Source of the DNA: Chloranthus sessilifolius
Lineage: Eukaryota; Streptophyta; Magnoliopsida; Chloranthales; Chloranthaceae
Direction of reading: 5' to 3'
Assembly: GCA_021018995.1 (NCBI GenBank)
Contig: CM037595.1
Location: 96,809,491 to 96,873,490 of the forward strand
DNA length: 64,000 nt
The first letter of the stretch is position 1; each line of letters opens with the position of its first letter. The notes beneath the pieces are model-generated. The model saw only the letters and a list, made by a program, of their open reading frames with translations, ran no database searches and had not been told where the DNA came from. The position numbers and the translations under genes are program-made. Shown piece by piece: positions 10,201 through 19,794 of the stretch.

Positions 10201-12943
10201 ACCTGCTTAATCAGGCCCCCCTTGTTGGAAAAATTGAAATATTGATCCGAAATAATACATGGAACCGGTTCGAGGCATGAGAAATATCGCTGTCTTTAAA
10301 TCAATATTTGCTCCCACCACTTCGACAAAGTGGTCACCAACAGGTTACCGGCAAACTGGTTCCAGGATACAACGAACCGGCTGTATATTCTTGTGAAGGA
10401 TTTGGCAAATCCGATCACGCTATCCGAATACCAAATATTGCAAGAACGCTCTGATAAAGACCTTCAAAGACATAACATGAGAAAAGAAAGACGACTCTTT
10501 TTGTGCTATGTAAAACAATGATTTTAGGTTCCTTAAATAGAAATCAAGTGGTGTGTTAATACACATTTTTCCTATGAAAAAGGTGCAATACGCATCCCTT
10601 CGGAAAAGACACACTACTTTGGAATGACCCTTCATTTTGAAAAGACACCACTTTGGAAAGACCCTTCATTTTGAAAAAACACATCACTTTGAAAAGACAC
10701 CTCAATTGAAAGACACTCTTCTTGAGAAAAGATAAGTATAATAAACTTTTAAATATCTAACAATCCCCCACTATTTAAAAGTTTAAATATCCAACAATCC
10801 TCCACTATTTAAAATTTTGAAATCAGAGCAAAGTCAAAAATATATGCATAAATGAAAATGTCTTATAGACTTGAATTTTACTTTAGTGGAAATAACTCAA
10901 AGTTTGTCAAGATCTTTAGTGAAACTAAGTCTTGAACTAATGATCATATTCGACAAACCGGAACTATTCCACACACATATTTCATACATTTAGTGTTCAA
11001 TAAATTAGTTAGCACATTTAGGCTATATGCTAGTACCCTGATTTTCATAAGTGTTTATGAGATAAAGTCATGTCTCATTGAAGGCGGCTCCACCCTCACA
11101 CTTATATAGGTAGGCCTATATGAGATGCCCTTGTAACTTTAACATCTCAATACATTGTGTTATAGCATCTATTAAGAGCAATGCTCAACCTCCTCTTATC
11201 CATTACAAGCAAAACACTACCCTTCCTGGGATGTTTATGAGAATTTAATTCTCATCAACATAGTGCCCCTTTGTCCGTCACGGATTTACAACTTGTTCTT
11301 TCCTTTGAACCTAAACATTGACCAAACAAATATTAGGTAGGGTTCCCATCGTAAGTGACTGTTTGGGTAAATGACTTTAAACCCATCCCGATTCTTCCTT
11401 TAGGCTAATACTTTCCATAATTGCTCATAATTACAATTATCAACACATATAGTGTTTCTTCTAACATTTTTTGCCTGAAACCATATATCATTTGGTTTTT
11501 TGTTCATTGACAAGGAAACAAGTTCCATAGAGAACTTAGAAGTTTTGACTCAATCTTTGTTGGTATGTCTACCAAAGGACCCTTAAGTCACTTTATTTCT
11601 CTACCTATTTTGATATAACCAACAAACTCAATGAGATTTATAGTTGCTCCTTAATATCTCTTGTAAGATCATGATTCCCTTTCTTTAAATGATTTAGATC
11701 TCCAAATCTAAATCTATTATCTTTCCTAAGATAATTCAATCAAAATCATTTGACCATCTCCAAATGATCCTAGCAATCTTTTCATGACAACTCGATGTGG
11801 CGAGAATTTTATGGGCAAATCATTGATAATGATTTCAAGCTATGTCTACTCAATCAAGGGCACTCAATGATTATATAATTGAGCCAAATTAATCAATCAT
11901 GAAAACAAGGATGACCTAGAGTCAAGCCTGTTATGAGGCTATTGAATCAACCGTTTGATCATGCTCAAATAGTTGTTAACGAACAATGGTGATATGATCA
12001 AAGTCTAGCACAAACATAATGGCATCTGAACACATGAGTAACAAAGTCTACCTTCTTGACAAGGACATTAAAAAAAAAATCTAACAAGAAATAACGTAAA
12101 AATAAAAGTGATCAATAAATCATAGTCATTCAATCTTAGCCTTCAAACCAACTTGATTATATTTCTTATAATGTGGGCTCTTGATTGCAACTTTTGATCG
12201 TGACCACTCATCACCAACCAATGATGATTGCTAGACCATCGTGGCATGATAATGAGCACTTTGGCAAAGGCTTTGGTTGATGGTGAGCAAAAAACATGAT
12301 CACACATCAATTTTAAAAAAAATCACACTTCGGTTTAGTGTCGCTCTTCATTCATAGGTGACCCTTAATAAAAAATAATTGCTCAAGTAAATAAAAGTCT
12401 TCACTTTAAATGGTTGGTTGAAGCACCTTTGGTAGTGCTTTTCTCACACCCATTATAATGCCCCAAATTCTGACATGAGGATGCTAATGGGTGCATTAAA
12501 CCAACCAGTTGGTGCCATTAAATTCGCCAAAAAAAAATAAAAATAAATTAACATACCTCTTAACATGTCGTTACCCAAAGAAACACCTCTCCACGCCTTC
12601 GTAATCGGGTTGCAAACAAAGAGTTGAGTTCTACTATAATTATCCATGAAGCAAATTAACCCGCACGAACAAGCAATGAACCAATTCAGGTTTTCGATGT
12701 ATGAGAGTTTCAAACCGTCCATTTCCGGAACACTGGGTCGTAAGCGTAGCCTGTTAGATCATCGCTGCTAGTAAACATGAAGTACCATGGTTTTTGAGAG
12801 AGGGTGTTGGAGACACCGTCTCGAATTTACAATCCCAAAATAGACCTTTAATATCTTTCAAACAAAAAATCTTTCCCTTTCCCACAGCAAATTGATTTTT
12901 CTATATTTTCTCAAAGCCTCTATATTTAGGAGACAAATGGGTA

Positions 12944-12981
<38 letters not shown>

Positions 12982-15900
12982 CAAAGGAAACCCATGTTGC
13001 TTTTTAAAGTGCTTCCATGTGCCATCGGATCCGAAACCTCTAAATGTTGATTTAAAATTGTTGGAAAAATTGAAATGTTGATCCGAAATAATACATGAAA
13101 CCGGTTCGAGGCACGAGAAATATCGCTGTATTTAAACTAATATTTTCCCCCACCACTTCGACAAAATGGTCACCAATAGGTTACCGGCAAACTGGTTCCA
13201 GGATACAACGAACCAGCTGTGTATTCTTGTGAAGGATTTGGCAAATCCGATCACGCTATCCGAATACCAAATATTGCAAGAACGCTCTGATCAAGACCTT
13301 CAAAGATATAACAAGAGAAAAGAAAGAAGACTCTTTTTGTGGTATGTAAAACATTGATTTTAGGTTCCTTAAATAGAAATCAAGTGGTGTGTTAATGCAC
13401 CTTTTTCCTATGAAAAGGTGCAACACGCATCCCTTCGGAAAAGACACACCACTTTGGAATGACCCTTCATTTTGAAAAGACACACCACTTTGGAAAGACC
13501 CTTCACTTTGAAAAGACACCTCAATTAAAAAGACACACCTCTTGGGAAAAGACAAGTATAATAAACTTTTAAATATCTAACACCCCTTCTCCTTGCTAAC
13601 TCCTTGCATAGCAGGATTTACCTGCTCCATCAGTTCTCCCCTGCTCTCTGCTCACTCCTTGCCAAAGCAGATTTTATTTGCTCTGGCAGGGAGTTAGTAG
13701 CGAGCAAGGAGGTAGCTGCTAGAGCAGGAAAATTCTGCTTTGTAGGGAGTTAGCAAGGAGAAGGGGGGACCTGCTAAAGCAAGTATATCCGGCTCTGACA
13801 AGGAGCTAACAAAGAGCTATGCAAAACACAACTTTAATCTCCGGAATGTAACGGAGACTCGGAGATTAATAATATTAAAATGCTACGGGAGATTAGAGCC
13901 CCCTTGAGGCCACCCTAGGGGTTTATACTCCGTGTTGATCCGGTGCGTGTGAACTTGGGGTGCGCATGTGCCCCTGGGATTAGTCGGGGACTCTAGGCCC
14001 GGACACCTAGGTTGTCAAAAAAAAATAATATAACAATTCTAGCAATGTATAGAGCATATTAACCATTTTTCATGTTTTAATGCATGTCATAATTGTGTTC
14101 TTTGTACTAGCTTTCCTAGTATGAAGGCTTAGCGACTTCTATTTACAACAACATACCTACCACCCACTGGAGAGGAATGCATGATGAAATTTTTTTGGAT
14201 GGTTGTGTTACATCAACTATGCAACTTAGACATGGATTGCATGCGTCCAACAGGACCAACACATTCGTATAATCATATGATATTATCAAGAGAAGCATAT
14301 TAGTTCCTAATTGTATATAGAACATATTAAAAACGAAAAAAACTATCTAGATAAACAAAAACACATCAAATTTATATAATCTACAAGTGAAAAGCACTCA
14401 GAAACAAAATATGAAAAAGTAATACATCCATAAACTGATTCTTTTTTATCCATTTATTTGGGTATTAGTTTGGAATTATGTGTGGCATATCATATTCTAT
14501 CCTTCACCCCATAATGAAAAAGTGGAAGAATATCATGATATAATAAAACAAAGTTTATTTATTTTTTATTTATTCCTTTTATTTTTGTCGTCTTGCCATT
14601 CAAAAGAAATGACTAATGTAGGACACTCTTCAAAGGATGGGATTCAAAATTACATCTATGTGTATACCATGCTCGCCTGATTCAGAAATCATAATCAAGC
14701 TTTTATCTTAGAAGATTTGAACACAAAATTTAGGTAACCTCAACATCAAAAGAATGAAAAAAAGGATGAAATTACAGAGAATAAAAGATATACTCAAGGG
14801 GGGAGGGTAAACTCTGTTCCGGCAGAAGAAAATGCATTTTGTTGTTGCCATATGGCAATCAGTAACGAATGCAGGACACAACTTGAGGATGCAATGGAGA
14901 ACAAAAAGATCATCCTTGATGCCCAATTAAGGCTGAGAATTGAGCATCATTGAATTAGATAACGAGAAAAATGCCCAATCTTCGACAAGTTGAGAAGCGA
15001 GTTGAGATCCAAAGAATTAAACAAGGGAAGGTGCATTAGGGAGAAAAAATAAATCCAATGTTGGACATATCACCATCATTTCTAACAGAACTCACAGGAA
15101 GGAGAATGCTGGTTATGGTGGACAATCACATAAAGGACTTAACTTTTGTACCTATTCATTTATAACAACCATCCATTGAATTCACGGTGGTTACAATCCA
15201 ATCAAAATATATCATTATTGTTTAAATCAACTCTCTTTTTTTCTTTAATTCGATGGATTTAACATAAAATTCAAATGCTAATTCGACGACCTTTTTCACT
15301 TAGATGCGATATATATCCTAAAAATTGCATGGATCAAATTTTTAACTGCCAAGACCAATCATCTACTTTGCACAATCCACAATCTTTTTTTTTCCGTATA
15401 CACAGGGTATCCCAATTTACCCCTGGAGTAATCCCTGTAGAGTGTAGTGCCCCACTGGTGCCACGACTTTTTCACGAATTACAGATGCTCACTACATTAA
15501 CAGAGTGGAGTTGTCTCAAACCCACGTCCTTACACAGTCAATAAAATTATTAGCATAAAAATCTATAAAAGTGTCCACTAATCGGAGGGTCAGATCAACT
15601 GATGAACACAATTTATGAGCTGCCACACCGATCCAAGACATCACAAACAAACTTACAGCACAGATCAATGAGCATGTCCACTTGTCTCAGATCATTCCTC
15701 AAAAAATTGTATGACTTAAAAGTATGAACTTCTATAATGCTAAACAATCAGAAGCCTTTTAAACCATCTGATCAATCCCCTACAATCTTAACGTTCCCAA
15801 AAATAAATAAATAAATCCCCTTTCACCATAAGGCCCATCCAAGCATAGTAACAAAGTTCAGAATCAGCAATCATTCGGTAGGGGGGCATTCTTAATTCGG

Positions 15901-16633
15901 ATAAATTTCGAAAAACATTCAGGGAAAATTCCGAAAAATACAATAAATTACTAAAATATATAAAACCATATCTTAACCTATTTAAAGTAAAAAAATGATG
16001 TTTTAAAACAATATATAGGAGCATTATATAATCCACATGTTTCGATATTTCATAATCATAATAAAACAGCTCGAAATATGATTAAAAACATGTATTTCAA
16101 TCATACAAAATCAGGAAAAAAATCGTTAAATGCAGAAAGTTTGAAGAAAATACAAAGATTGACGAATCAGCCGAATATTACGCAACAATTTTGGCAGACC
16201 ACCTTTTCGGAGAATTTTCCCCTAAATTTGACTAATTTGGAGCATCCAAGACGCATTCGAAACATTAGTGGGGTCCAGAAAAACGGAAATCCTACAATCT
16301 TATACAGAAATTGGAATCATTTCACTAAAGAGGGGAAAAAAAGAAGTGAACCTGAGTGAATTCGTGAAGAATGTCTCGGTGCCTGGTGAGCTTCTGAGAC
16401 ATGGAGTTAGTTGGTGGGGCAGTGGCTGAGAAGCGGCTCATGGATTCATTGACGTCTAGAAGCTTCTCCAGAAGAGATTCGATCTCCATTTCCATCGACT
16501 TCCAATGAAGGTCGTTCGAATCTGCCGTATGACCTCCGAGCTTCCCGTAAGAAGATAGCCGAACGTCAAGGTCTCCTTCAAGCTTTCGAGCTTCTTTTCT
16601 CAGATCGTCCCACTCTGAACCCAAATCCGCCAT
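7208..16633 (-). CDS. GOS12: Golgi SNAP receptor complex member 1-2-like (GOS12), Qb-SNARE, five exons
   Basis: It encodes a 223-aa Golgi SNARE that should act as the Qb partner in membrane fusion within the Golgi and from ER to Golgi. Exons on minus: 16352-16633, 8415-8504, 8250-8321, 7398-7527 and 7208-7305, all joined at GT-AG sites with continuous reading frame. Residues 1-94 include WDDLRKEARKLEGDLDV and LTRHRDILHEFTQ; 95-124 EFKRTRGNIISIREHADLL; 125-148 LLRERASIHGSITQ. Residues 149-192 form the SNARE heptads, with Gln166 in AAQRNAF the likely zero-layer residue; 203-221 form the C-terminal membrane anchor (VLSAVIAACTLFLIIYW), followed by a two-residue tail. The length is close to Arabidopsis GOS11/GOS12 (about 220-240 aa). 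The start is the first ATG of exon 1, and no stop or frameshift interrupts the spliced frame. Intron 1 (7.8 kb) is packed with transposons. The family call is firm; assignment to GOS12 rather than GOS11 rests on recalled family similarity. Confidence 0.93.
8632..8808 (+). repeat. direct repeat, left copy, flanking LINE
   Basis: It matches 9580-9747 through shared phrases 'gcattctagtacttgaaaaa', 'aatatagaaagctttcaag' and 'caagccatgtgat', with small differences. The two copies bracket the LINE fragment exactly, so they may be an unusually long target-site duplication. Confidence 0.8.
8809..9579 (+). pseudogene. 5'-truncated LINE: zf-RVT (C-terminal) domain and poly-A tail
   Basis: Translation from 8835 gives WRAPVPPKVRFFSWPL, ILMIDQLIRRGKDLPN and EESSARLFLHC, the signature of the zf-RVT domain at the C terminus of plant L1-type LINE reverse transcriptases. 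The frame is lost in a GT-repeat near 9222-9233 and continues in another frame with VCVWLERNVHIFN. An A-tract of about 20 at 9560-9578 is the 3' tail. Endonuclease and RT domains are absent. It is inserted in intron 1 of the SNARE gene, antisense to it. It is dead as a LINE but recognisable. Confidence 0.88.
9580..9747 (+). repeat. direct repeat, right copy, flanking LINE
   Basis: This is the right-hand partner of 8632-8808. It starts directly after the LINE poly-A tail and ends at the same 'ccatgtgat' word that precedes the LINE on the left. Confidence 0.8.
9766..9910 (-). other. exon-like segment, unidentified
   Basis: On minus, acagtatag is followed by an open stretch reading EVENLDNMHLELLNKGEEL and then FGETWISSMRSL before a stop. 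The charged, heptad-like pattern resembles a coiled-coil exon. It lies in intron 1 of the SNARE gene, has no match in GOS proteins that I recognise, and has no clear donor site. It could be a captured gene fragment or chance. Confidence 0.25.
10223..10762 (-). repeat. 3' LTR of LARD-like element
   Basis: 540 bp with TG...CA ends; carries repeated 'gaaaagacac' and 'cactttggaa' words near 10600-10700. The shared ORF (MVTNRLPANWFQ...) in both LTRs has no domain and simply reflects the repeat. Confidence 0.88.
12453..12840 (-). pseudogene. F-box/kelch (At5g15710-like) gene fragment
   Basis: On minus, one frame reads KPWYFMFTSSDDLTGYAYDP and VFRKW. After a frameshift at about 12722 it continues LKLSYIENLNWFIACSCGLI and CNPITKAWRGV. 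This is the C-terminal F-box-associated/kelch region of plant F-box proteins of the At5g15710/HAWAIIAN SKIRT kind. The F-box itself and the rest of the gene are missing. It lies inside the LTR element between the LTRs, so it is probably a captured transcript or gene piece carried by the retroelement. It is non-functional. Confidence 0.7.
12948..12979. repeat. (GA)n microsatellite
   Basis: A GA dinucleotide tract inside the LTR element, next to the F-box fragment. Confidence 0.9.
13059..13582 (-). repeat. 5' LTR of LARD-like element
   Basis: 524 bp, closely matching 10223-10762 with scattered substitutions and a few short indels. The shared 'gttaccggcaaactggttcc' phrase anchors the alignment. 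Confidence 0.88.
13850..14018 (+). mobile_element. SINE/RTE-type 3' tail remnant
   Basis: The phrases 'gtgcccctgggattagtcgg' and 'cccggacacctaggttgtc' followed by an A-rich tail resemble the 3' ends of plant SINE/RTE families ('gggattagtcg...cggacacc...aaaa'). No pol III boxes or RT coding are recognisable, so this is a truncated copy. Confidence 0.45.
14019..15394. other. intronic DNA, nothing recognised
   Basis: AT-rich intron 1 sequence of the SNARE gene. Several 60-70-residue ORFs occur but none shows a domain or splice support, and no transposon end was recognised. Confidence 0.5.
15395..15545 (-). mobile_element. tRNA-type SINE-like repeat, copy 1
   Basis: On minus it reads ...GGGTTTGAGACAACTCC... 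(B-box-like), then gtagtg...gtggcaccagtggggc and a terminal 'aattgggataccc'. The same order of phrases occurs at 34318-34490, where the B box is closer to consensus. This copy lacks a clear A box and is probably 5'-decayed. Confidence 0.45.
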
Positions 16634-16661
16634 GGCGATGAGCTTGCCTGCAACTGTGCGC

Positions 16662-16681
16662 GAGAGAGAGAGAGAGAGAGA
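16662..16681 (-). repeat. (CT)n tract in the 5' leader of the GOS12-like gene
   Basis: On the gene's strand this is a CT dinucleotide tract beginning about 30 bp upstream of the start codon. CT-rich leaders are common in plant housekeeping genes; any regulatory role is inference. Confidence 0.8.
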
Positions 16682-16760
16682 ATTTGAACATGAACGGCTG
16701 TCTCAAAAGAAAAGCAAAGCAAAATAAAAGAAAGAGAAAATATTAGGTGTTTATCTACGA

Positions 16761-16770
16761 ACAATATAAA
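16761..16770 (-). promoter_or_regulatory. possible TATA box of GOS12-like gene
   Basis: On minus the sequence reads TTTATATTGT about 130 bp upstream of the start codon. It is the best TATA-like match in the proximal 200 bp, but the region is AT-rich and the match is imperfect. Confidence 0.3.
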
Positions 16771-17081
16771 CCGGTCTTAGTAAGGTTTTGCTTCACAAAA
16801 TACGCATCTAAACTAGTTTGTGGCCTGAGATTTGGTTTAAAATGGGAATTAAGTCAGTAGGTTCCATTTTTGTGGTGCAGAATTAACTAAGTTAGCATTA
16901 ATCAGTATGGCATACAACATATAATATTTACTTGAAAGTAAAAGGACAAAAGACCTTCTGCGTTGACTCAGGTGTTCCCTCGAGAACAGCGTCAAGTAAA
17001 TAGACTTATGAGCGTCTATAGTCCCTTAAATCCTCTTCAAGCTGACTTACACAGATATTGGAAGCTTAAAACAACAAAAAA

Positions 17082-18283
17082 GGAAAATTTACCAGATCAA
17101 CCCTCTCATATACATCTTTTATGTCTGAGGCCCTATATTTTCACCTTTAACCAAATCGACCTGTTGGGAGCCTAGCCGACCCTAAGGATAACAAAAAGTC
17201 CAAATTACTCCCTTTCTTTAACACACAAAAATATCATTTTCTTCCTCATTTTAATTTGCTACAGCTTCTAAAAGTCAGAGATAGCGAAGGTGACGACGTT
17301 TTCTCCTCAATCCAATCTACTCTGATCTGCTATTTAGATCGACCAAAATACACTTTTTTCGTCAGAGACTATAGCAGATTAGAATAAGGAAGAAGATGAT
17401 ACACCTATATAATTTAAAATTTTAAATATTTGCATTTTTCAATATTTATGCGATGTGAAACGAGATCTATGTCATATGATTTGAAGGCCACAGTATAACA
17501 TCGATAGCTAAAGATAGGTATAAAAAAAATGCGATATCGACTTTCTATACAGTCGATATCGACTTTGTACACCGTCGATACCGACCATTTTAAGAGTTGT
17601 TAACGACTGTTTACAGAGTCGTCATTGATTGTATAAAAATAAAATAAAATTCACAATCGATGGCGACTCTATACACAGTCGTCATCGACTTTGTACAGAG
17701 TCGCCATCGATTTGATAAATAAAAAATAAAAATTGCGACTCTGTACAGTGTCGATGACGACTCTATACAGAGTCGTCATCGATTTTATAATTTATAATTT
17801 TTTTATTTATTTTATTTTTTTTTATTATTTTTTTATACAATCGATGGGGAGTCTGTACAGAGTCGATGACGATTGTGTATAGAGTCGCCATCGACTCTGT
17901 ACAGAGTCGATGACGACTCTTAAAATGGTCGGTACTGATTGTGTTAAGAGTCGACATCGATTGTTAAATTTTTTTATTTTTATTTTTTTAAAGAGGCAAT
18001 ATCACCTATTTTTCGTATCTATCTTTGGCGCCATCTATTTTATTATGTGGCCTTCAAATCAGACGGCATAAATCCGATTTTACATCACGTAAATATAGAA
18101 AAATATAAATATTTAAAATTTTAAATCATGTAGAACAAAAAAAAGTGTAAGAAAAGGTATTTCGGACTTTTTGTGCTAGCTGAAAATGGCTTGGCCAAAG
18201 GCTGGTCGATTTGGGTAAAGGTGAAAATACAGGGCCTCTGACGTAAAAGGTGTATCTAACATGGTCGATCAGGTAAATTTCCC
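17082..18283. mobile_element. foldback Mutator-like element 1, 9-bp TSD
   Basis: The ends GGAAAATTTACC and GGTAAATTTCCC are flanked by AACAAAAAA (17073-17081) and AATAAAAAA (18284-18292), an 8/9 match of the length typical for Mutator. Long inverted arms of about 400 bp (for example 'cctaaggataacaaaaagtc' left; 'cggactttttgtgctagc' right) enclose palindromic units. No transposase is encoded. The same family gives the element at 39159-40867. Confidence 0.8.
17525..17960. repeat. palindromic array inside Mutator-like element 1
   Basis: Repeated units built on GTCGATGACGACTCTGTACA and its complement (gtcgtcatcgac) alternate in orientation with AT-rich spacers. The result is many short perfect hairpins. 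Confidence 0.85.
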
Positions 18284-18420
18284 AATAAAAAATCTAAACC
18301 CACTCACCTGCCCTACGTGGCAAATCATCTACGAGTGCATTTAGAATTTTGGTAGGTGCAAATAGAGGTATCAATGTGTCAATTATTTAATATCTTATAC
18401 CTTATTTTAATAATTAAAAA

Positions 18421-19300
18421 TTGGAAGTCATTACTTGCAGTTGAAAATTTGGCCGTTCCACCGAAGTTAAAGAAAGACTTTGTATTTTAGATACATGCGA
18501 CATGTGAAATGCAACCTGGGCATCATGTATTTAAAGTTTATATATAGATCCTTAGTGTAGAAGATTGGAGCAAAATATGATATTTATCATATGATCTATT
18601 ATAGTTAATCGTTGAATCAAATAGTAACCTTTGACTATGTTTAATCACATAATAAAAATTATATTTCATGCTAACCTTTTGCACTTAATATCTTTAAATG
18701 ACGGGCTCCAAATCAAATAATTTAGATGGTGTTTTTATAAGGTCACCAAACTTACAAGTCTTTGTTTTAAACTTGGTGCAAGGGCCAAGTTTCGAAGTGC
18801 AATAATGGCTCCCTTATAATTATTATTATAATTTGGCTTATATTATTATATTATATTATTTTTGCCTTTCCCATTTTTTAGGTTGAATATTTTTTCTAAA
18901 GGAGCCATTACTTGCATTTGGAAATTTAGCCCTTGCACCGAGTTTAAAACAAAGACTTACAAGTTTGGCGACCTCTGTTATATGAAAACACCATTTAAAC
19001 CGTTTTATTTGGAGCCAATCATTTGAAAATTTTAAGAACAAATGATTAGTACGAAATATAATCTTCATCATGTGATTAAATATAGTCAAAGTATATTATT
19101 TGATTCAACGATTAACAATAATAGATCATATAAATATCATGTTTTGCTCTAATCTTATCCACTAAGGATTTATAGATTATGAACTTTAAATCAGATGGCG
19201 TAAATTGTGTTTTTACATGTCACATGTCCTTAAAATACAAAGTCTTTCTATAACTTCGGTGCAAGGGCCATATTTTGAATTACAAGTAATTGCTCTCTAA
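18421..19300. repeat. large inverted repeat, two ~400-bp arms, ~80-bp loop
   Basis: The left arm (about 18421-18816) and right arm (about 18897-19300) are reverse complements with scattered mismatches. Examples: 'gtgcaagggccaagtttcg' at 18776 against 'ggaaatttagcccttgcacc' at 18920, and 'cttagtgtagaagattggag' at 18552 against 'gctctaatcttatccactaa' at 19146. A transcript across it would fold into a long imperfect hairpin. Terminal TSDs were not resolved, so it may be a foldback transposon. Confidence 0.85.
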
Positions 19301-19343
19301 AATTTTCCCAAATTTCACCGTTCCTTTATTTTTACCATATTAA

Positions 19344-19465
19344 TCCCTCTTTAGGGTTGGCAATGGGTCAGGCCGGGGCCTCAAATTCTATTATAAATGG
19401 ATCGGGCTGTTATTCAAAAATAACAAAAATTTAAGCCCAAGCCCATCCCTACCCTCTATCCCTGT
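19344..19465. mobile_element. hAT-like terminal fragment
   Basis: It opens with tagggttggcaatgggtc followed by ggccgggg and 'ggatcgggctg', the common hAT 5' terminus of the type TAGGGNTGNCAATGGG. No matching right terminus was found. Confidence 0.4.
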
Positions 19466-19794
19466 TGTAATACGAGTGCTAATATGGTTGCGTTTTACTG
19501 TTTAATGAATATCTAATAAAGTCAACATAAATACCCATCAGCTGATCACGGCCATCCAATTCAAGAACTTCAAGATCCTCCATTAGATAATAATAATGGT
19601 CTACTTTAAAGAGTCCTGATTGAATGATCAGCAGTTAGCAGTGGCAGATGCACATGTAGAAATGTGAGGCCAGGGCCCCACAGACTTCTCTAGATTTTCA
19701 AAGCCCCCTGTCCATCTTTTGCGGCCCACTCTATTTTTTTTCTGTTGACCAGCATTTAAATGATCTTATACCATTTATTGGGTTATGGTCTTAG

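Larger units (their letters stand above)
10223..13582 (-). mobile_element. complete non-autonomous LTR retroelement (LARD-like), TSD CCCCT
   Basis: Two long direct repeats, 10223-10762 (540 bp) and 13059-13582 (524 bp), begin TGTTGGAAAAATTGAA and end CTAACA. The element is flanked by perfect 5-bp duplications CCCCT (10218-10222 and 13583-13587). On minus a polypurine tract AGTGGGGGAT abuts the LTR start TGTTAGATAT at 10762, setting the orientation. The 2.3-kb interior has no recognisable gag, protease, integrase or RT. Instead it holds an F-box gene fragment near its 5' end, and no tRNA primer site was found next to the 5' LTR. It must have moved in trans. Confidence 0.88.
10120..13833. mobile_element. 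Harbinger-like MITE, split by an LTR element, TSD TTA
   Basis: The left terminus CGTTGTGTTTGGCATAGCTC and the right terminus, whose reverse complement is AGTTGTGTTTTGCATAGCTC, are flanked by TTA (10117-10119 and 13834-13836). The interior is rich in inverted words of the form CTCCTTGCTAACTCC/GGAGTTAGCAAGGAG. Without the nested LTR element and its duplication, the MITE would be about 350 bp. Confidence 0.6.
8505..16351 (-). other. GOS12: intron 1 of GOS12-like gene, transposon-filled
   Basis: A 7,847-bp intron with donor CAG|GTTCAC at 16351 and acceptor ATACAG at 8505. The other introns are 93, 722 and 92 bp. The excess length is explained by a LINE 3' end, a Harbinger-like MITE, a complete LTR element, an F-box gene fragment, SINE/LINE tails and a 170-bp direct duplication. 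None of these obviously adds an exon. Confidence 0.85.

Noticed and set aside
10330..13357. Conserved 63-aa ORF (MVTNRLPANWFQ...) present twice
   Set aside because: It lies at the same place in both LTRs of the LARD-like element, so its repetition follows from the LTR duplication and not from a gene.
17525..17960. Palindromic array considered as a CRISPR array
   Set aside because: Units are palindromic, vary in orientation and spacing, have AT-rich filler instead of unique spacers, and lie inside a Mutator-like element of a plant nuclear genome.
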